Position numbers and translations under genes: made by a program | Source: Apostichopus japonicus | Taxonomy: Eukaryota > Echinodermata > Holothuroidea > Aspidochirotida > Stichopodidae | Reading direction: 5' to 3' | DNA: 64,000 nt | Assembly (NCBI RefSeq): GCF_037975245.1 | Contig: NC_092563.1 | Location: 2,779,501 to 2,843,500, forward strand | The notes under the pieces: generated by a model | The model's database searches: none | Told to the model about the DNA's origin: nothing | Seen by the model: the letters and a program-made list of their open reading frames with translations, nothing else | Part shown: positions 22,632 to 63,006 of the stretch, one piece after another | Numbering within the stretch: the stretch's first letter is position 1 | Layout of the letters: every line of letters starts with the position of its first letter

Positions 22632-24596
22632 GTTATAACACACCCGTATTCCACAATCAAACTGACTGGAGGTATAGGCCTATTAGGATATCTAAATACT
22701 GCCGCTATGAAATTATCTATAATAGATGCTAATGAGACGTGTCAACACTTTCGGTTTTGTGACATTGACACGGAAACAATCCATGATATTTTTTATGATT
22801 GTAGTTTTGTTGAATGATATGGAAGTATTTACATTACTGTTTTAAAAACGCGGGAATTAAAATAGATTCTCCCGAGAGATATTTTTCATTCAAAACTGAT
22901 GAAGAAAATACCATCAGTGTGTTCCTTACTAGATTATTTGAAATAGTGTTTTAAACTATTCTATTTTTAAGCAGAATATGAAAATAAATATTTGGTAGAG
23001 ATATTGGCAGCCGTGGTCTTATCTATTAGGTTTCAAATATTGTTTATGGACATTATTATTAATAAGAGTATCACAGTAATTTGTACTTTGCCGATGGGTT
23101 GAAATAGTTTTTTTCGTGTTCAAATAATTTCAGTTAATCTTGTATTTGTTTGTATGTATATGTCATATGAAATAAGAAGAGAAAGAGAAAAAAAAAACAC
23201 TATCGGTTAATGTTATTAACCGTTCATATAACTAACATGGTGGAGAGAAGTACATGCATGAAACTGTAAGAAACCTTTCGAAACTTGGAAAATATATTTA
23301 AAAAATCTCATTTTTCTTTCAGATGATCTTTAGCTTTACCGAAACTGTATTCGAATATATGAGTCCATTTATACAAATCCGCGTTTTCAGTTGTTCTAGT
23401 CTACCACATTTACATCTTTTTGTTATGAATAAAACAATAGTTATATTAATACATATATATATACGCTTTGTTTGAAACACGCAAAACGAAGTCAGCGCAT
23501 CAATCAAAACCGTTGAACTAACATATATTTATCAGTGCTTTTTTTGTTAAATATCGTAATTAGGTGGCAAAACGTTTTCATTCAAAGCTTTACGGATAGA
23601 TTGCTATAAGTTGCTGATAGACAAAGACAAGAACAGGATATTATAAAAGAACACTTTCTTGACCTGTATAGAACGTAAGAATTTGGTCAACAATAAATAA
23701 AATAATAATAATGAACCATGAATTCGTTTAATCTCTAAGTGTAATAAGTATTCTAGACTTCAATCAAGTGCAGGAAGGAGAGAGACTTCAGCGTATTTTA
23801 CGATTGCTTGAGCTGTATACAACCGTGAGGTCAAGGGAAAAGTTCTCATGCAGGGCGAGAATAACAAATAAAGACGCAAATTAACCATTTAGTAAAGAAT
23901 ACGTGTTCAAATATACCGTATAGTGACTCTAAGTTGGCTTTATAAGATCTATATAAAATTCATTTCAAACTATAGACGATGGTATAGCGCATCTCTATCG
24001 GGGATGGAATCATGATCCGATGTATAATGTACTAACAGAAGAGTTAAGATGTATTATAGTTCTAAAAAGGTTCAGAGATTTTGTTGTACCACTGATGATC
24101 AATAAAGCATTTTCTTTATAATAGGGTATAATTATCACTAACAACTTTGAGATTAGTTCAGCGCACGTTTCAACGGATAATGATACTCGGTTTCTTATTG
24201 CATTAAAAAAATTAGCAAAATAAAATAAATGTTCAAGCTTCGTATATCGTTAAATGATAGTTTGACTAAATCCTGAAACTTATACCATTATCCTGAAACA
24301 TATAAATGTCAGAAGCAAAATCGCATCAACAACATAGAGTATAGGCTTCCTAATTGAGGCTTCTGTCTATCTATATTATTAAAACATATTGCTTTCTAAA
24401 ACAGTACTCCTTATTTGTAAATTATGGTCATATTTTATTTTTCTGCAACAACTAATAAAGAGAGAACTAAAAAAATGGGGAAAAAAGGAAGATAGTACAG
24501 AGAAATCAGATACTCACTTGCTTGAATTCCGTTGACATAACATACTCCAAACGTACAAATCAACAGTACGATAAAATGAGTCTTAAGACCCTTCAT
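848..24596 (-). CDS. Secreted EGF/CUB/HYR multidomain protein (hyalin-like), 5' part, nine exons; 3' end outside window
   Basis: Gene-level entry. Coding exons in transcript order: 24518-24596, 13434-13589, 11634-12059, 10723-10977, 9548-9799, 6118-6375, 4099-4347, 2557-2808, 848-1099. They join in one frame to about 626 residues: signal peptide, EGF-like domain, CUB-like domain, then six HYR domains. Every internal intron is phase 1 with GT-AG borders, so each exon is a symmetrical 1-1 cassette. HYR domains are an immunoglobulin-like fold known from hyalin, the sea urchin egg extraembryonic-layer protein, and are linked to adhesion. Joining the exons regenerates a linker such as VDTTPP at each HYR start. 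The last exon ends in a consensus donor (GTAAGT), so more exons lie left of the window. The product is presumably extracellular. The exact orthologue is not identified; the architecture is seen, the adhesive role is inferred. Confidence 0.88.
1330..1932. repeat. Intron duplication, copy B
   Basis: Second copy of the sequence at 1-602, in the intron between HYR exons 848-1099 and 2557-2808. Its near identity means a very young duplication or an assembly duplication. The rest of the intron (1933-2556) shows nothing recognisable. Confidence 0.9.
2557..2808 (-). CDS. Exon 8: HYR domain 5
   Basis: This exon has 252 bp, acceptor gatcag, donor GTATGC, phase 1-1. Motifs: DSVPPVISDCPSQQT, VVWLQPSATDNSGTATL, PTTVRYIFVDPASNPAICEF. 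Its acceptor is preceded by a run of C and T interrupted by AG, giving a good polypyrimidine tract on the minus strand. Confidence 0.87.
3300..3331. repeat. Perfect 32-bp palindrome at the edge of the minisatellite
   Basis: The left arm, ttcctaatgggaacta, is exactly complementary to the right arm, tagttcccattaggaa. The right arm is the start of the first minisatellite unit, so the palindrome marks the array boundary. Confidence 0.9.
3301..3867. repeat. Minisatellite, about five units of 108-117 bp
   Basis: The block from ctatagttcccattaggaaa through attgcacatgtgagtg, gctactgacagtggaacatt and aaactgaactctagttcacc recurs with starts near 3319, 3427, 3540, 3656 and 3773. Units differ by a few substitutions and short indels. 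The array lies in the intron between HYR exons 2557-2808 and 4099-4347. Confidence 0.85.
4099..4347 (-). CDS. Exon 7: HYR domain 4
   Basis: This exon has 249 bp, acceptor tctag, donor GTTAGT (non-consensus at position +3), phase 1-1. Motifs: DTTPPTVIDCPTAIT, IQWDPPTFFDASDNVVV, LTTVTYLFTDTTGNSALCSF. Both HYR cysteines are conserved, with an additional cysteine right after CSF (CSFCVNV). Confidence 0.87.
4348..6117. other. Intron between HYR domains 3 and 4; nothing recognised
   Basis: An AT-rich intron of 1.77 kb with a short G run near 5590. Open frames here show no domain, splice or codon signal I can support. Confidence 0.5.
6118..6375 (-). CDS. Exon 6: HYR domain 3
   Basis: This exon has 258 bp, the longest HYR cassette here, with acceptor gttacag, donor GTAAGA, phase 1-1. 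Motifs: DTIPPTISGCPADIS, VISWTEPTASDISGTEM, RTITYIFVDASGNTAICEF. The upstream part has no in-frame ATG, so the frame becomes obvious only when read from the splice acceptor. Confidence 0.87.
6700..7180 (+). pseudogene. Degraded LINE reverse-transcriptase fragment
   Basis: Translation around 6770-6845 gives LNDGRGETLQRWTEHFKEV, resembling the RWxEHFxxVLN segment that precedes the reverse-transcriptase domain in several LINE clades. Downstream frames keep LINE-like pieces (LRNKPELIEAAKHL, ENVLREQEILTNWK), broken by stops and frameshifts. This is a dead fragment in the intron between HYR exons 6118-6375 and 9548-9799. Clade not assigned. Confidence 0.4.
7704..7985 (+). pseudogene. Decayed 5' exon of the element-borne gene
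   Basis: An ATG at 7704 opens MADSEPNAATEV, then an in-frame TAA, then DSGYSPGSEIGLELDC in the same frame. A frameshift leads to an acidic stretch (FEAESEGDDHAH) and later to IELYQFEPVKRT before a possible donor (GTAAGA) at about 7981. The acidic N-terminus followed by YxFEP resembles leaders of transposon-associated P2X7-C-terminal-like proteins. The stop and shifts show it is non-functional. Confidence 0.45.
8494..8623 (+). pseudogene. 3' exon encoding a P2X purinoceptor 7 C-terminal-like segment
   Basis: After a pyrimidine tract and CAG at 8491-8493, an open segment reads ECRYIAYPQQVQWYWGFL, then RHIRVVLPSCTVQRIRSEFP and a TGA at 8621. The pattern YRxxAYxxxxxW...LPSCxxxxIRxxFP is the end of the zinc-binding cytosolic domain of P2X7 receptors, a domain also found alone in many invertebrate transposon-like genes. 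The zinc-cysteine exons expected upstream are not visible. It sits inside the inverted-repeat element at 7451-8997. Confidence 0.6.
9548..9799 (-). CDS. Exon 5: HYR domain 2
   Basis: This exon has 252 bp, acceptor tttcag, donor GTAAGA, phase 1-1. Motifs in order: DTMAPMVFGCPDDIS, VAWVEPFATDASGTVEL, FAPGVTPVTYIFSDLTDN and GTCSFNIEIITG. Both HYR cysteines are present. The first linker reads DTMAP rather than the usual DTTPP. Confidence 0.88.
10030..10460. repeat. Imperfect internal direct repeat rich in GGCCCAAA motifs
   Basis: The block cccacatgtaccagctatta plus about 75 following bases (10108-10195) recurs diverged at 10370-10460 (cccacatgtaccaaccatta). Between the copies are many short variants of GGGCCCAAA/TTGGGCC, so the region looks like decayed tandem sequence. 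It lies in the intron between HYR exons 9548-9799 and 10723-10977. Confidence 0.55.
10723..10977 (-). CDS. Exon 4: HYR domain 1
   Basis: This exon has 255 bp, acceptor ttcacag, donor GTAAGT, phase 1-1. The HYR signature runs from DTTPPFIISCPMDIP through ITWSEPFANDI and FPIGDTNVIYRFSD to NEAICSFVVSVTG. The two conserved HYR cysteines (CP near the start, CxF near the end) are present. It follows the CUB exon directly. Confidence 0.88.
10978..11633. other. Intron between HYR domain 1 and CUB exons; nothing recognised
   Basis: 656 bp with a G-rich patch near 11230. No repeat, RNA or coding signal that I can support. Confidence 0.5.
11634..12059 (-). CDS. Exon 3: CUB-like domain
   Basis: This 426-bp exon (142 codons) has acceptor ttaacag and donor GTGTGT, phase 1-1. 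The peptide carries CUB hallmarks: CRSGTFESQGYPNLYPNQW near residue 17 (the SGxxxSxxYPxxYP motif), then a YLLYVPGASRIDFEF strand pair, a FKDELYVG segment equivalent to the DxLxIxDG region, and a C-terminal WLYFRTDKNLRFNGWRLQW. Only the two N-terminal cysteines remain; the canonical partner at the E-C-W position is replaced by ATY, and the C3/C4 pair is absent. No cysteine follows, so this is a divergent CUB fold with at most one disulfide. Confidence 0.8.
12060..13433. other. Intron between CUB-like and EGF-like exons; nothing recognised
   Basis: 1.37 kb of ordinary AT-rich sequence. Short open frames on both strands have no domain or splice support. Confidence 0.5.
13434..13589 (-). CDS. Exon 2: EGF-like domain
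   Basis: This 156-bp exon (52 codons) has acceptor ttgtag and donor GTATGT, phase 1 at both ends. The peptide has six cysteines spaced C-x7-C-x6-C-x(about 17)-C-x-C-x10-C, ending in NYVCNC...GYDC, the six-cysteine layout of an EGF-like module. There is no DxDE-type calcium-binding signature at the start, so probably a non-calcium-binding EGF. It is separated from exon 1 by a 10.9-kb intron. Confidence 0.75.
13780..14225 (+). pseudogene. Decayed LTR-retrotransposon (Gypsy-like) pol fragment
   Basis: Frames on plus give VNIPPHTACLV (near 13846), then after shifts NGKTLFHLLNPTNSVVSLRK and NQILARVTEMD (about 13995-14085). This resembles the segment after the aspartic protease of Ty3/Gypsy polyproteins, where a NPTNxxVxLxKxQxLARxxE stretch precedes the reverse transcriptase. 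Another frame continues (VHVFPMTTFEDVLMQSEEP) to a stop. No LTR is recognised. It lies in the 10.9-kb first intron of the HYR gene. Confidence 0.4.
14226..17590. other. Intron sequence with a cluster of AGGCCTA words
   Basis: No gene is seen. Between 15230 and 17080 the words AGGCCTA, TAGGCCT and TAGCCTA occur more than ten times (for example near 15945, 16173, 16391, 16960 and 17012). A hairpin at 15313-15337 has arms acaacctaa and ttaggttgt that pair perfectly around a 7-base loop. Confidence 0.5.
17612..17650. repeat. TG microsatellite
   Basis: About 39 bp of (TG)n with a few TA and CG interruptions. Confidence 0.9.
17760..18890 (+). pseudogene. 5'-truncated non-LTR retrotransposon, reverse transcriptase C-terminal half
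   Basis: In pieces across frames: GIGNLLSWIDNWLGNRKQR (about 17822), a degraded VxxGxxKVCLGPL block, then KKFADDTKLYSEVSSKSD with the FADD catalytic motif (about 18003-18055). Next come WQMFFNIDKCKVMHIGSSN and RDLGIVH, and later FFSRRVVNEWNGLPEKVV (about 18690), the conserved tail of CR1/L2-related LINE proteins. Several frameshifts and stops are present. The 3' end is short, with a TATACTAAAC-type tail near 18890. Non-functional; inside the HYR gene's first intron. Confidence 0.75.
18891..20101. other. Intron sequence with hairpins; no gene
   Basis: A C homopolymer run lies at about 19406-19420. An 11-bp perfect hairpin at 19949-19975 has arms attgctcagtt and aactgagcaat. Around 19455-19512, gagtgcggcagtcggaa pairs with ttccgactgtcgcactc. 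Confidence 0.6.
20102..20194. repeat. 93-bp dispersed repeat, copy 1
   Basis: Begins agcgacacgaacaaaacgtc and ends ttcaatgcctttaa. It matches 22103-22195 at all but about two positions, in the same orientation. It ends in TTAA, so it may be the terminus of a TTAA-targeting element. Confidence 0.8.
20195..20940. other. Intron stretch; nothing recognised
   Basis: About 750 bp of ordinary AT-rich sequence in the HYR gene's first intron, with a short T run near 20772. I see no repeat, RNA or coding signal. Confidence 0.45.
20943..21058. repeat. Tandem repeat, three units of 37-38 bp
   Basis: Each unit carries gtacccaaatggtatagtcc followed by aaattaaaacacactc, with starts near 20945, 20982 and 21020. 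Confidence 0.85.
21059..21688. other. Intron stretch; nothing recognised
   Basis: About 630 bp between the 37-38 bp tandem repeat and the small inverted-repeat element. I see no repeat, RNA or coding signal I can support. Confidence 0.45.
21698..22072. mobile_element. MITE-like element, 375 bp, with 9-bp target duplication
   Basis: The direct repeat GTATCACGT flanks it at 21689-21697 and 22073-22081. The ends carry GGCGTAGGAA and its complement TTCCTACGCC. Inside are long C/G runs and two copies of a motif reading caccaaattgcatct(a/g)aggcca (near 21850 and 21930). No coding capacity. The flanking duplication together with inverted ends supports a real insertion. Confidence 0.7.
22103..22195. 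repeat. 93-bp dispersed repeat, copy 2
   Basis: Same sequence as 20102-20194, offset 2001. The element at 21698-22072 is inserted about 20 bp to its left, apparently inside the longer repeat to which this copy belongs. Confidence 0.8.
22541..22632. repeat. TA/TG microsatellite
   Basis: About 92 bp of (TA)n with occasional TG and TTTA interruptions. Confidence 0.95.
22645..22960 (+). pseudogene. LINE ORF2 C-terminal remnant
   Basis: Reading ANETCQHFRFCDIDTETIHD then IFYDCSFVE, a stop, and further RDIFHS-like pieces. The C-x-C-x(about 5)-ET-x-H-x-F-x-C arrangement resembles the cysteine motif at the end of many LINE ORF2 proteins. Stops and shifts show decay. Confidence 0.4.
22961..24517. other. 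End of the HYR gene's first intron; nothing recognised
   Basis: AT-rich, with short TA stretches near 23450. No repeat unit or gene that I can support. Confidence 0.5.
24518..24596 (-). CDS. Exon 1: start codon and signal peptide of the EGF/CUB/HYR gene
   Basis: The ATG is at 24596-24594 (read on minus) with A at -3 (gacaacATG). It encodes 26 residues: a basic start (MKGLKTHF), a hydrophobic core (IVLLICTFGVCYV) and a small polar end (NGIQA), which is a classical secretory signal peptide. The exon ends at 24518 before the consensus donor GTGAGT. The leftover A joins AT of the next exon to give Asn directly before the first EGF cysteine. Signal peptide in the first exon and EGF module in the second is the usual layout of mosaic extracellular proteins. 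Confidence 0.85.
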
Positions 24597-24644
24597 GTTG
24601 TCAGCCCTTTAAGACTCTGTAAAGCTGACATACAGGGCAAAGGA

Positions 24645-24654
24645 CATATATATG
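24645..24654 (-). promoter_or_regulatory. Candidate TATA box of the EGF/CUB/HYR gene
   Basis: On the minus strand an ATATATAT core lies about 50 bases before the ATG. A start site 25-30 bases downstream would leave a 5' UTR of only about 20-25 bases. TA-rich stretches are common here, so this is suggestive only. Confidence 0.3.
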
Positions 24655-26219
24655 GAATCACCTGATCAGCGTTCACAGGTTGACTGACTGTTGTAATCAT
24701 CTGGGACTGATGTTAAACGTGTGCTTTAAAAATGAGACTCATCTGACCGTGACCAACAATTGAATATCTATCTAAGCTACTTAATAATACGGATCTAAAA
24801 CTGTTGTGTAAAGAAGAAAAAAAACCTGTTTGTGGAATTTTTATAATTCAATGGTTTATATAAGCCGCATATATTTTAGATGAGTTTAAATATATATATA
24901 TACTACATTGTATAGAAACCAAGATATTACAGACAGTCTTGGAAGAAACAGAGAATATATTAATTATTTCACACTTGTGAAATTCATATTTTGCTACTCA
25001 ATATTTTTAGTATACTTTCAGAAAGTTGACACTCTTACATAAAGTAATCGAATTTTGGGGAATCTAATATGTAGAAAATTGGACATAAAATGATGTGGTA
25101 GTTCTGAGCACGTTGTGGATATTTTGATATACAAAATGATCCATATTTTCCAAAAATAATTACGATACAAAACGACGAACTTTCTACGAATCCCAGAAAT
25201 TGGTAATGTCAAATTTTTGAAGAAAATTATCGAGATTTTGAACATTAAATGTCGGAATTTCGTCGAATTCGAACAGTTGATATAAAATCAAGATACTTTT
25301 TTTGCTGTAAAATTAGTTGATATTTCCACAAAAAAAAGAAGAAAAAAGAAAAAGATGTCAAGACTTCGGGAAAATAGTCGAAATATGAAAGAAAAGTAGA
25401 AATTTAAATATAAAACATAGTCGGAATTTCCAACGTCCCTAAAATAGGCCACCATAGCATCTGCAAACTGAAATTCTTCTGCATGGGATCGGACCCTCAA
25501 ATCACTGGATTTCTTTCTCTCCCCCTCCACCGCACAACCCCCCCCCCCTCCCCGCACATACACACCCTCACCCCTTTTTGATAGCTTCCTGTACCACTGA
25601 ACATTGTGGAAACGCATGTATAGGGGAGATAGGTACAATACACCCCGTTTACACTTCTTTCCCATACATCCCCTCCCCACACCATGCATGATTAATATGT
25701 ATGCGAGGTTATGTATTGATATGCTAACCTCTTCCTGTCTAGCGGATCCTCAATATTAGTGTAAACGTACTGCATATATACAGACGTTGATTACATATTA
25801 AGCCACCCAAAATGGAAATTGGTCTATTTTCACGCATCCAATATCAAACAATTTTTTTTCCGATACTCATCTTCACTACAAACAATAACAATTTTGTACA
25901 GATATAGTTACAAATGTATAGTTCCGGTGGAAGTAGAGAAATCTTTTCCAGATACATAATATAGTAGACTACAGAGATTCTCCTACCATTTATTTCATAA
26001 ATCATTTCTACGTGACCAAATAAGGTATACACGCAGTCGTGTAAAACATCGTTCATGCGACCTTGTACAATCATTCCGGATATCACCATTGTATTGTATC
26101 ACTAAGCCTCGTCTAATTTTACCCATAATTTCGCCTTTTCTTTTGTTTATGGAATATCGTGGATGCTCTTACCACCTTAATTCACACGACCCACTGGCAA
26201 TTGTACTACAGTGAATAAA
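24655..26219. other. Intergenic sequence; nothing definite
   Basis: AT-rich, with a C-rich patch at 25510-25560. No coding or RNA gene recognised. The PHKB 5' exon(s) or promoter could lie anywhere from here to 30745. Confidence 0.4.
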
Positions 26220-26226
26220 CTTATAT

Positions 26227-26260
<34 letters not shown>

Positions 26261-26262
26261 TA
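26220..26262. repeat. TA microsatellite at the 3' end of SINE copy A
   Basis: (TA)n, about 43 bp. Confidence 0.9.
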
Positions 26263-26264
26263 TC

Positions 26265-26600
26265 GAAAACGTAATGAGTTGGAAAATCCGGAACAATGAA
26301 AAACTTCCAGCCTCAACCGGGATTCGAACCCGGGCCTCCCGCTTTATATGCGGACACCCTAACCACTAGGCTATGGACGCTGATTGTATGTCAAGAAACC
26401 GGTAAGGAAGGTCGTAATTCAACTGTAGGCGTTTGTCACCTGTGTCGAACAATATACTAGTTCTGTTTTTGTGAGATATTTTCCTTACTCTAGAGAGCAA
26501 ACATGATTCTAGCCAACTCGATATCATTTGTAATTCCTAAAGCCGGATCTCGAAAGAGATACTTTGAACAGACTTTGGAGGTAAACGACAAAGGCAAATG
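26265..26600 (-). mobile_element. tRNA-derived SINE, long form, copy A
   Basis: On minus, 26380-26310 folds as a tRNA-like head. The acceptor strand GCGTCCA pairs with TGGTTGAGGC-type 3' bases, the D arm is GCCTAGTGGTTAGGGT and the T arm contains GGTTCGAATCC, a perfect Pol III box B. The anticodon loop ATATAAA would give anticodon ATA. A 3' tail (ggaagtttttcattgttccg, then caactcattacg) ends in a TA array. Further 5', to 26600, about 200 bp of extra repeat is shared in inverted orientation with 27722-27959. Confidence 0.8.
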
Positions 26601-26616
26601 AATATATATATATAGT

Positions 26617-26790
26617 ATTGAAATCGTAGTGAGTTGGAAAATCCAGAACAGTGAAAAAACTTCCAGCCTCCACCGGGATTCGAATTTGGGCCTCCCGCTT
26701 TATATGCGGACACCATAACTAGGCTATGGACGCTGATTGTATGTCAAGAGGTTCGAAACCGGTAAGGAAGGTCGTAATTCAACTGTGGTT
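26617..26790 (-). mobile_element. tRNA-derived SINE, copy B
   Basis: The tRNA-like head at 26733-26666 lacks a few bases of the D arm (accataact where the other copies have accctaaccact), and box B is mutated (cgaatttggg). It keeps the tail ttttccaactcactacgatt. It lies directly beside copy A in the same orientation, separated by a short TA run. Confidence 0.75.
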
Positions 26791-26939
26791 CTGTTGTTAC
26801 ATAAATCTACAGTAAGTGGCAACTATACGAAATCTAAACCGTCTAGTATTAAAACCCACACACATAGCCTACACACAAATACACCAAGCAGCTTTATCTA
26901 TCAAAATAATAAAATGCAATTCCTATAGTTCTCATGTAT

Positions 26940-28080
<1,141 letters not shown>

Positions 28081-28105
28081 TTATATATATATATATATAT
28101 ATATA

Positions 28106-29780
28106 CCAATTCAGGTTATATACTGATTAGGTTGCAAAGTTGTGTACAGGTATGTGATAGTTAACTTCATTTTGGTGTGTCAGTTTTGAATGTAAACTTT
28201 GAAATGCTTAAGATTATAATCAAGTAGGATTAGTAAACTACTAAAATATCAAATATGTAGCCATGAGATACGCTATGTAAAGTTTATGTTATGCATACAT
28301 TAAATAGGCTATACCCAATTATGGGGCCATGCCCTGACAAAAATATGTCACATAATGCGAAGGCTTCGGTGCTTCATTCTACAATTGGCACAGAATACCC
28401 ACTTCCCACGTGTTAATTATTTACATCACCCCATCCCCAAAGAGCAGGGTAGAGAATTGTTTCACCTTTCCAATATGAACTATATAACGTACGCAGTGTT
28501 ATTCCGTTTGTTTGTTGGGGGGGGGAGGGAGGGGTGGCGGTGGGAAGCCTATAGACAGACCAGTAGCTTTTTTTATAATCAGAACTGCAGTCCGAACAAA
28601 GTGGCAAGGATTAATAGCTTTAAGTTGGGAGAGGATGGGATGGGTGTAGGGAGGATAGTAAACAAGGGAACCTTGGGCAAGCATCGCTTTTCGCGAAATC
28701 TTCTTTATCTGTCTCGGAACTGCATAAATGAAGCGCAAACAACTAGAAAGAGGGCGATGAAAACCAATGTTTGTGTTTCGTTGTCACATATACTTGGCCT
28801 AACAAGAACGAATACATGAGGCTGTTTACTTTGTTTAAGGATGACTTTAGACACTTCCCGTTAAAGGGTACATTTGATGATACAAAGAGGCCTTAAATAG
28901 GCCTAGTAAATAGGACCATTCGACGTATGTTACTGGACCGGGCGCATTAATATTGTTGTGGTGATACAAGTGCAGATAAGAGTCCATCTGGATATCAATA
29001 TGAATACTTGCTGAACTGGCCCAAAAGAGTACATGGGGCGCTTTGGGTTATTAATAATCACCGCTTCGTCGGCTTCTGCGGATGGTTGGTTATTTCGTCG
29101 GTACTTATCACGGTGCCGATGGGACCCGGGACCCATGAAGACGCACCGGCCTAGTTACGTCATGGACTGTGTTTTCAAAGTCAATAATTAAAATGCATAG
29201 GCTACACGGATTTTCCACTTTCCATGTTATGTTCATGAAAAGCACATGAATCATTAGCTGCTCGGACAGCCAAAGCAGGAGCGTAGCCCGGGGTTCCCCC
29301 CCCCCCCAAAGTATGCAAGGTCCCCCCACCGCCCACAATCCGGAAGAGAATTCAATTTGGAAGCCGATAGATTTTGTGAAAGCGTGAGGGTTTCTTTTTA
29401 CAATACTGCTACCAAAAATCCCTGGGGAAACTGAAAATACTTGAGAAGTCATTACGGTCTTAAGATAAAATATTCTTTTCAAACAATGACAGGCGACGTT
29501 GATGAGAGATATAAAGGACAGATCAAGGAATTAGAATATTTTTACTTTCTAAGTATGTAATTTGTTTTCGTATAGTCTGTCAATTTTGAACTATTTATCG
29601 TCCAATTAATCTTTGTTTATTGCAGTTTCGTGGAAATGGTACCAAGGGTAAAGCTAACGTTAGGCCAGTAGTAGACATCGGCGGCCGGACAAATTACGGG
29701 ATGAATTGTATTTATTATTCCTCCTTGCAAAAAGGCCCAACGCTTGCACTAATATTCGGTACTAATTTTGAATCCGTACC
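28106..29780. other. Intergenic; no gene recognised
   Basis: Contains a G-rich patch (28517-28545) and a C run near 29298. A 154-codon open frame (28355-28819) lacks domain, repeat or splice support. A modestly CpG-richer stretch at 29030-29150 could be promoter-like for PHKB, but I see no core element. Confidence 0.35.
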
Positions 29781-29782
29781 AT

Positions 29783-29895
29783 TCCTAACCCTATTCCCTA
29801 CTTCCTAACCCTAATTCCTAACCCCTAACCCTACTTCCTAACCCTACTTCCTAACCCCTAACCTTACTTCCTAACCCTAATTCCTAGCCCCTAGT
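29783..29895. repeat. Interstitial telomere-like repeat (CCTAACCCTA-type)
   Basis: About nine degenerate units of ttcctaaccctac / ctaacccctaaccct, that is CCCTAA-related (TTAGGG on the other strand). It is bracketed by an imperfect inverted repeat: aattttgaatccgtacc on the left, ggtacggattctaaagtt on the right. Confidence 0.8.
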
Positions 29896-30745
29896 AAGCT
29901 TTCCCATTCATACGGTACGGATTCTAAAGTTAGGCCTAATATTCAGCAGCTGGGATGTTGGTAAACGTGTTATGTTGACCCAACAGCTAGACGAAGGAAA
30001 GAGGTTAGGCCAAACGATAGTATTCGTATGGTTGCCGGACAAAAGATCCATTCATTATTCACCCAGCAGTTGGACAAAGAGAGAGTCACCATGTTGCCTT
30101 TTCTTGTCTGTTAATCAGAATGAAAATAACACCAGTTCCAGCCTTAGTGATGAAGTGTCAAGCAAGGGTTCAATGCTATCTGTGTTGAAATTAAATTCTT
30201 TGAAAGTAGGGTGATTAGCAGGTCGTCTTTTGAAGAACTTCGGAAACGATGTTGTTTTATCAAACATAAAACTTGGCATATTATGGAGAGTAAGATCAAC
30301 CAAAACAGTATGTTGAACAGAACCAATCAACTTTCCTACTTGTAAGGGCCATTTCTATATAGCACATAGTCTATATGTGGAGTAAACAAGTTGACATTCT
30401 ACCTTTGCGTTGATCTAGACTAGCTGCTGGGTGAGTAAGGAAATGGATCATGGTATTTGCTCAGTAGCCCAGAGAAAAAAAAAAAGGTGCAGTACCCCTT
30501 GTTTGTTTGGGTACCAGGTAAATCACATGGTATGTGACCTTATTCATCCCGCAGCCATGGGAGTAGGCCTAGTACTTAATAGTCGGTATTCATCCAGCTA
30601 CCTAGGGAGTAACATGATTCATTTAGTTATGTGGAAGGTAGTCTCGGGAATTGTGCCATTGGTGCAATTGCTAACAGAGATGTAGAAATCTATGTCATGT
30701 TGCATACTGTTTAGTATTTACTCTATCTATTTCTCCTGTTTGTAG
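29896..30745. other. Sequence upstream of the first recognised PHKB exon; nothing assigned
   Basis: Open frames such as 29972-30214 show no family I know. The N-terminal PHKB residues before the first recognised exon must be encoded here or further left, since that exon begins in phase 1 without a start codon. Confidence 0.35.
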
Positions 30746-62164
<31,419 letters not shown>

Positions 62165-62892
62165 GTAACAGATAAATACCTTGTGATGAATTAATTCATT
62201 CATTCATCCTGTGGTGAATGGAGTGGGGAAACCTTGACACCAAAAAGAGAACAATGGAAGTTGTGAGTGGGTTTTTTCAAAATAGACCAACAAAAGGGGC
62301 AGCAATTTTAACGGTGAGGGTGTTTATGAAGTTAAGATTAGAGGGGTTAGACTCTAGACTCTACTTACCGATCTAGTACCCAATGACCTGTGAAGAAGTG
62401 ACTCTCCATTGTTGTCTGCCTGCCTGCCGATGCCGTGTTTCTTTCTTTCTTTGTCTCTTTGTTGCTTTCTTCTTGTATCGATTGTTGGCATTATTTATTA
62501 ATAAGCAAAATGAAAATGAAAAAAAAAGACAAAGAGGAAAGAACTTCTTGTGCGGTTTTGCAAAATCCAATTGCTAGATCATCTACATGGTGGTGACTAA
62601 ATATCACAACAACCAAAAACAATTGGTTGTTAATTCTTTGTTGCATCTCAACTAATTTTTGGTTGAGAGGCTTTGAATAGATCTGTATTATTGTTAAAGT
62701 CAATTCTTAAAAACGTCTGTTTAGATAAGGTCATAAAAATGGGGACAAATATATTTTGATATACTACCAAAGGATTTTGTGAAAAAAATTTACAGTATGA
62801 TATGTTGTGGTTGATTTTGTTGGAAAATTTGCTGGAAATTTTCTGCACAGATCAATAAATCGAAACCACATCCTCATATCATTTTTGTTTGA

Positions 62893-62942
<50 letters not shown>

Positions 62943-62961
62943 GTATATGTATATTTATATA

Positions 62962-63006
<45 letters not shown>

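Noticed and set aside
28355-28819. 154-codon open frame
   Set aside because: No domain, no homologous exon, crosses a G-rich low-complexity patch and an opposite-strand frame of similar length; not supported.
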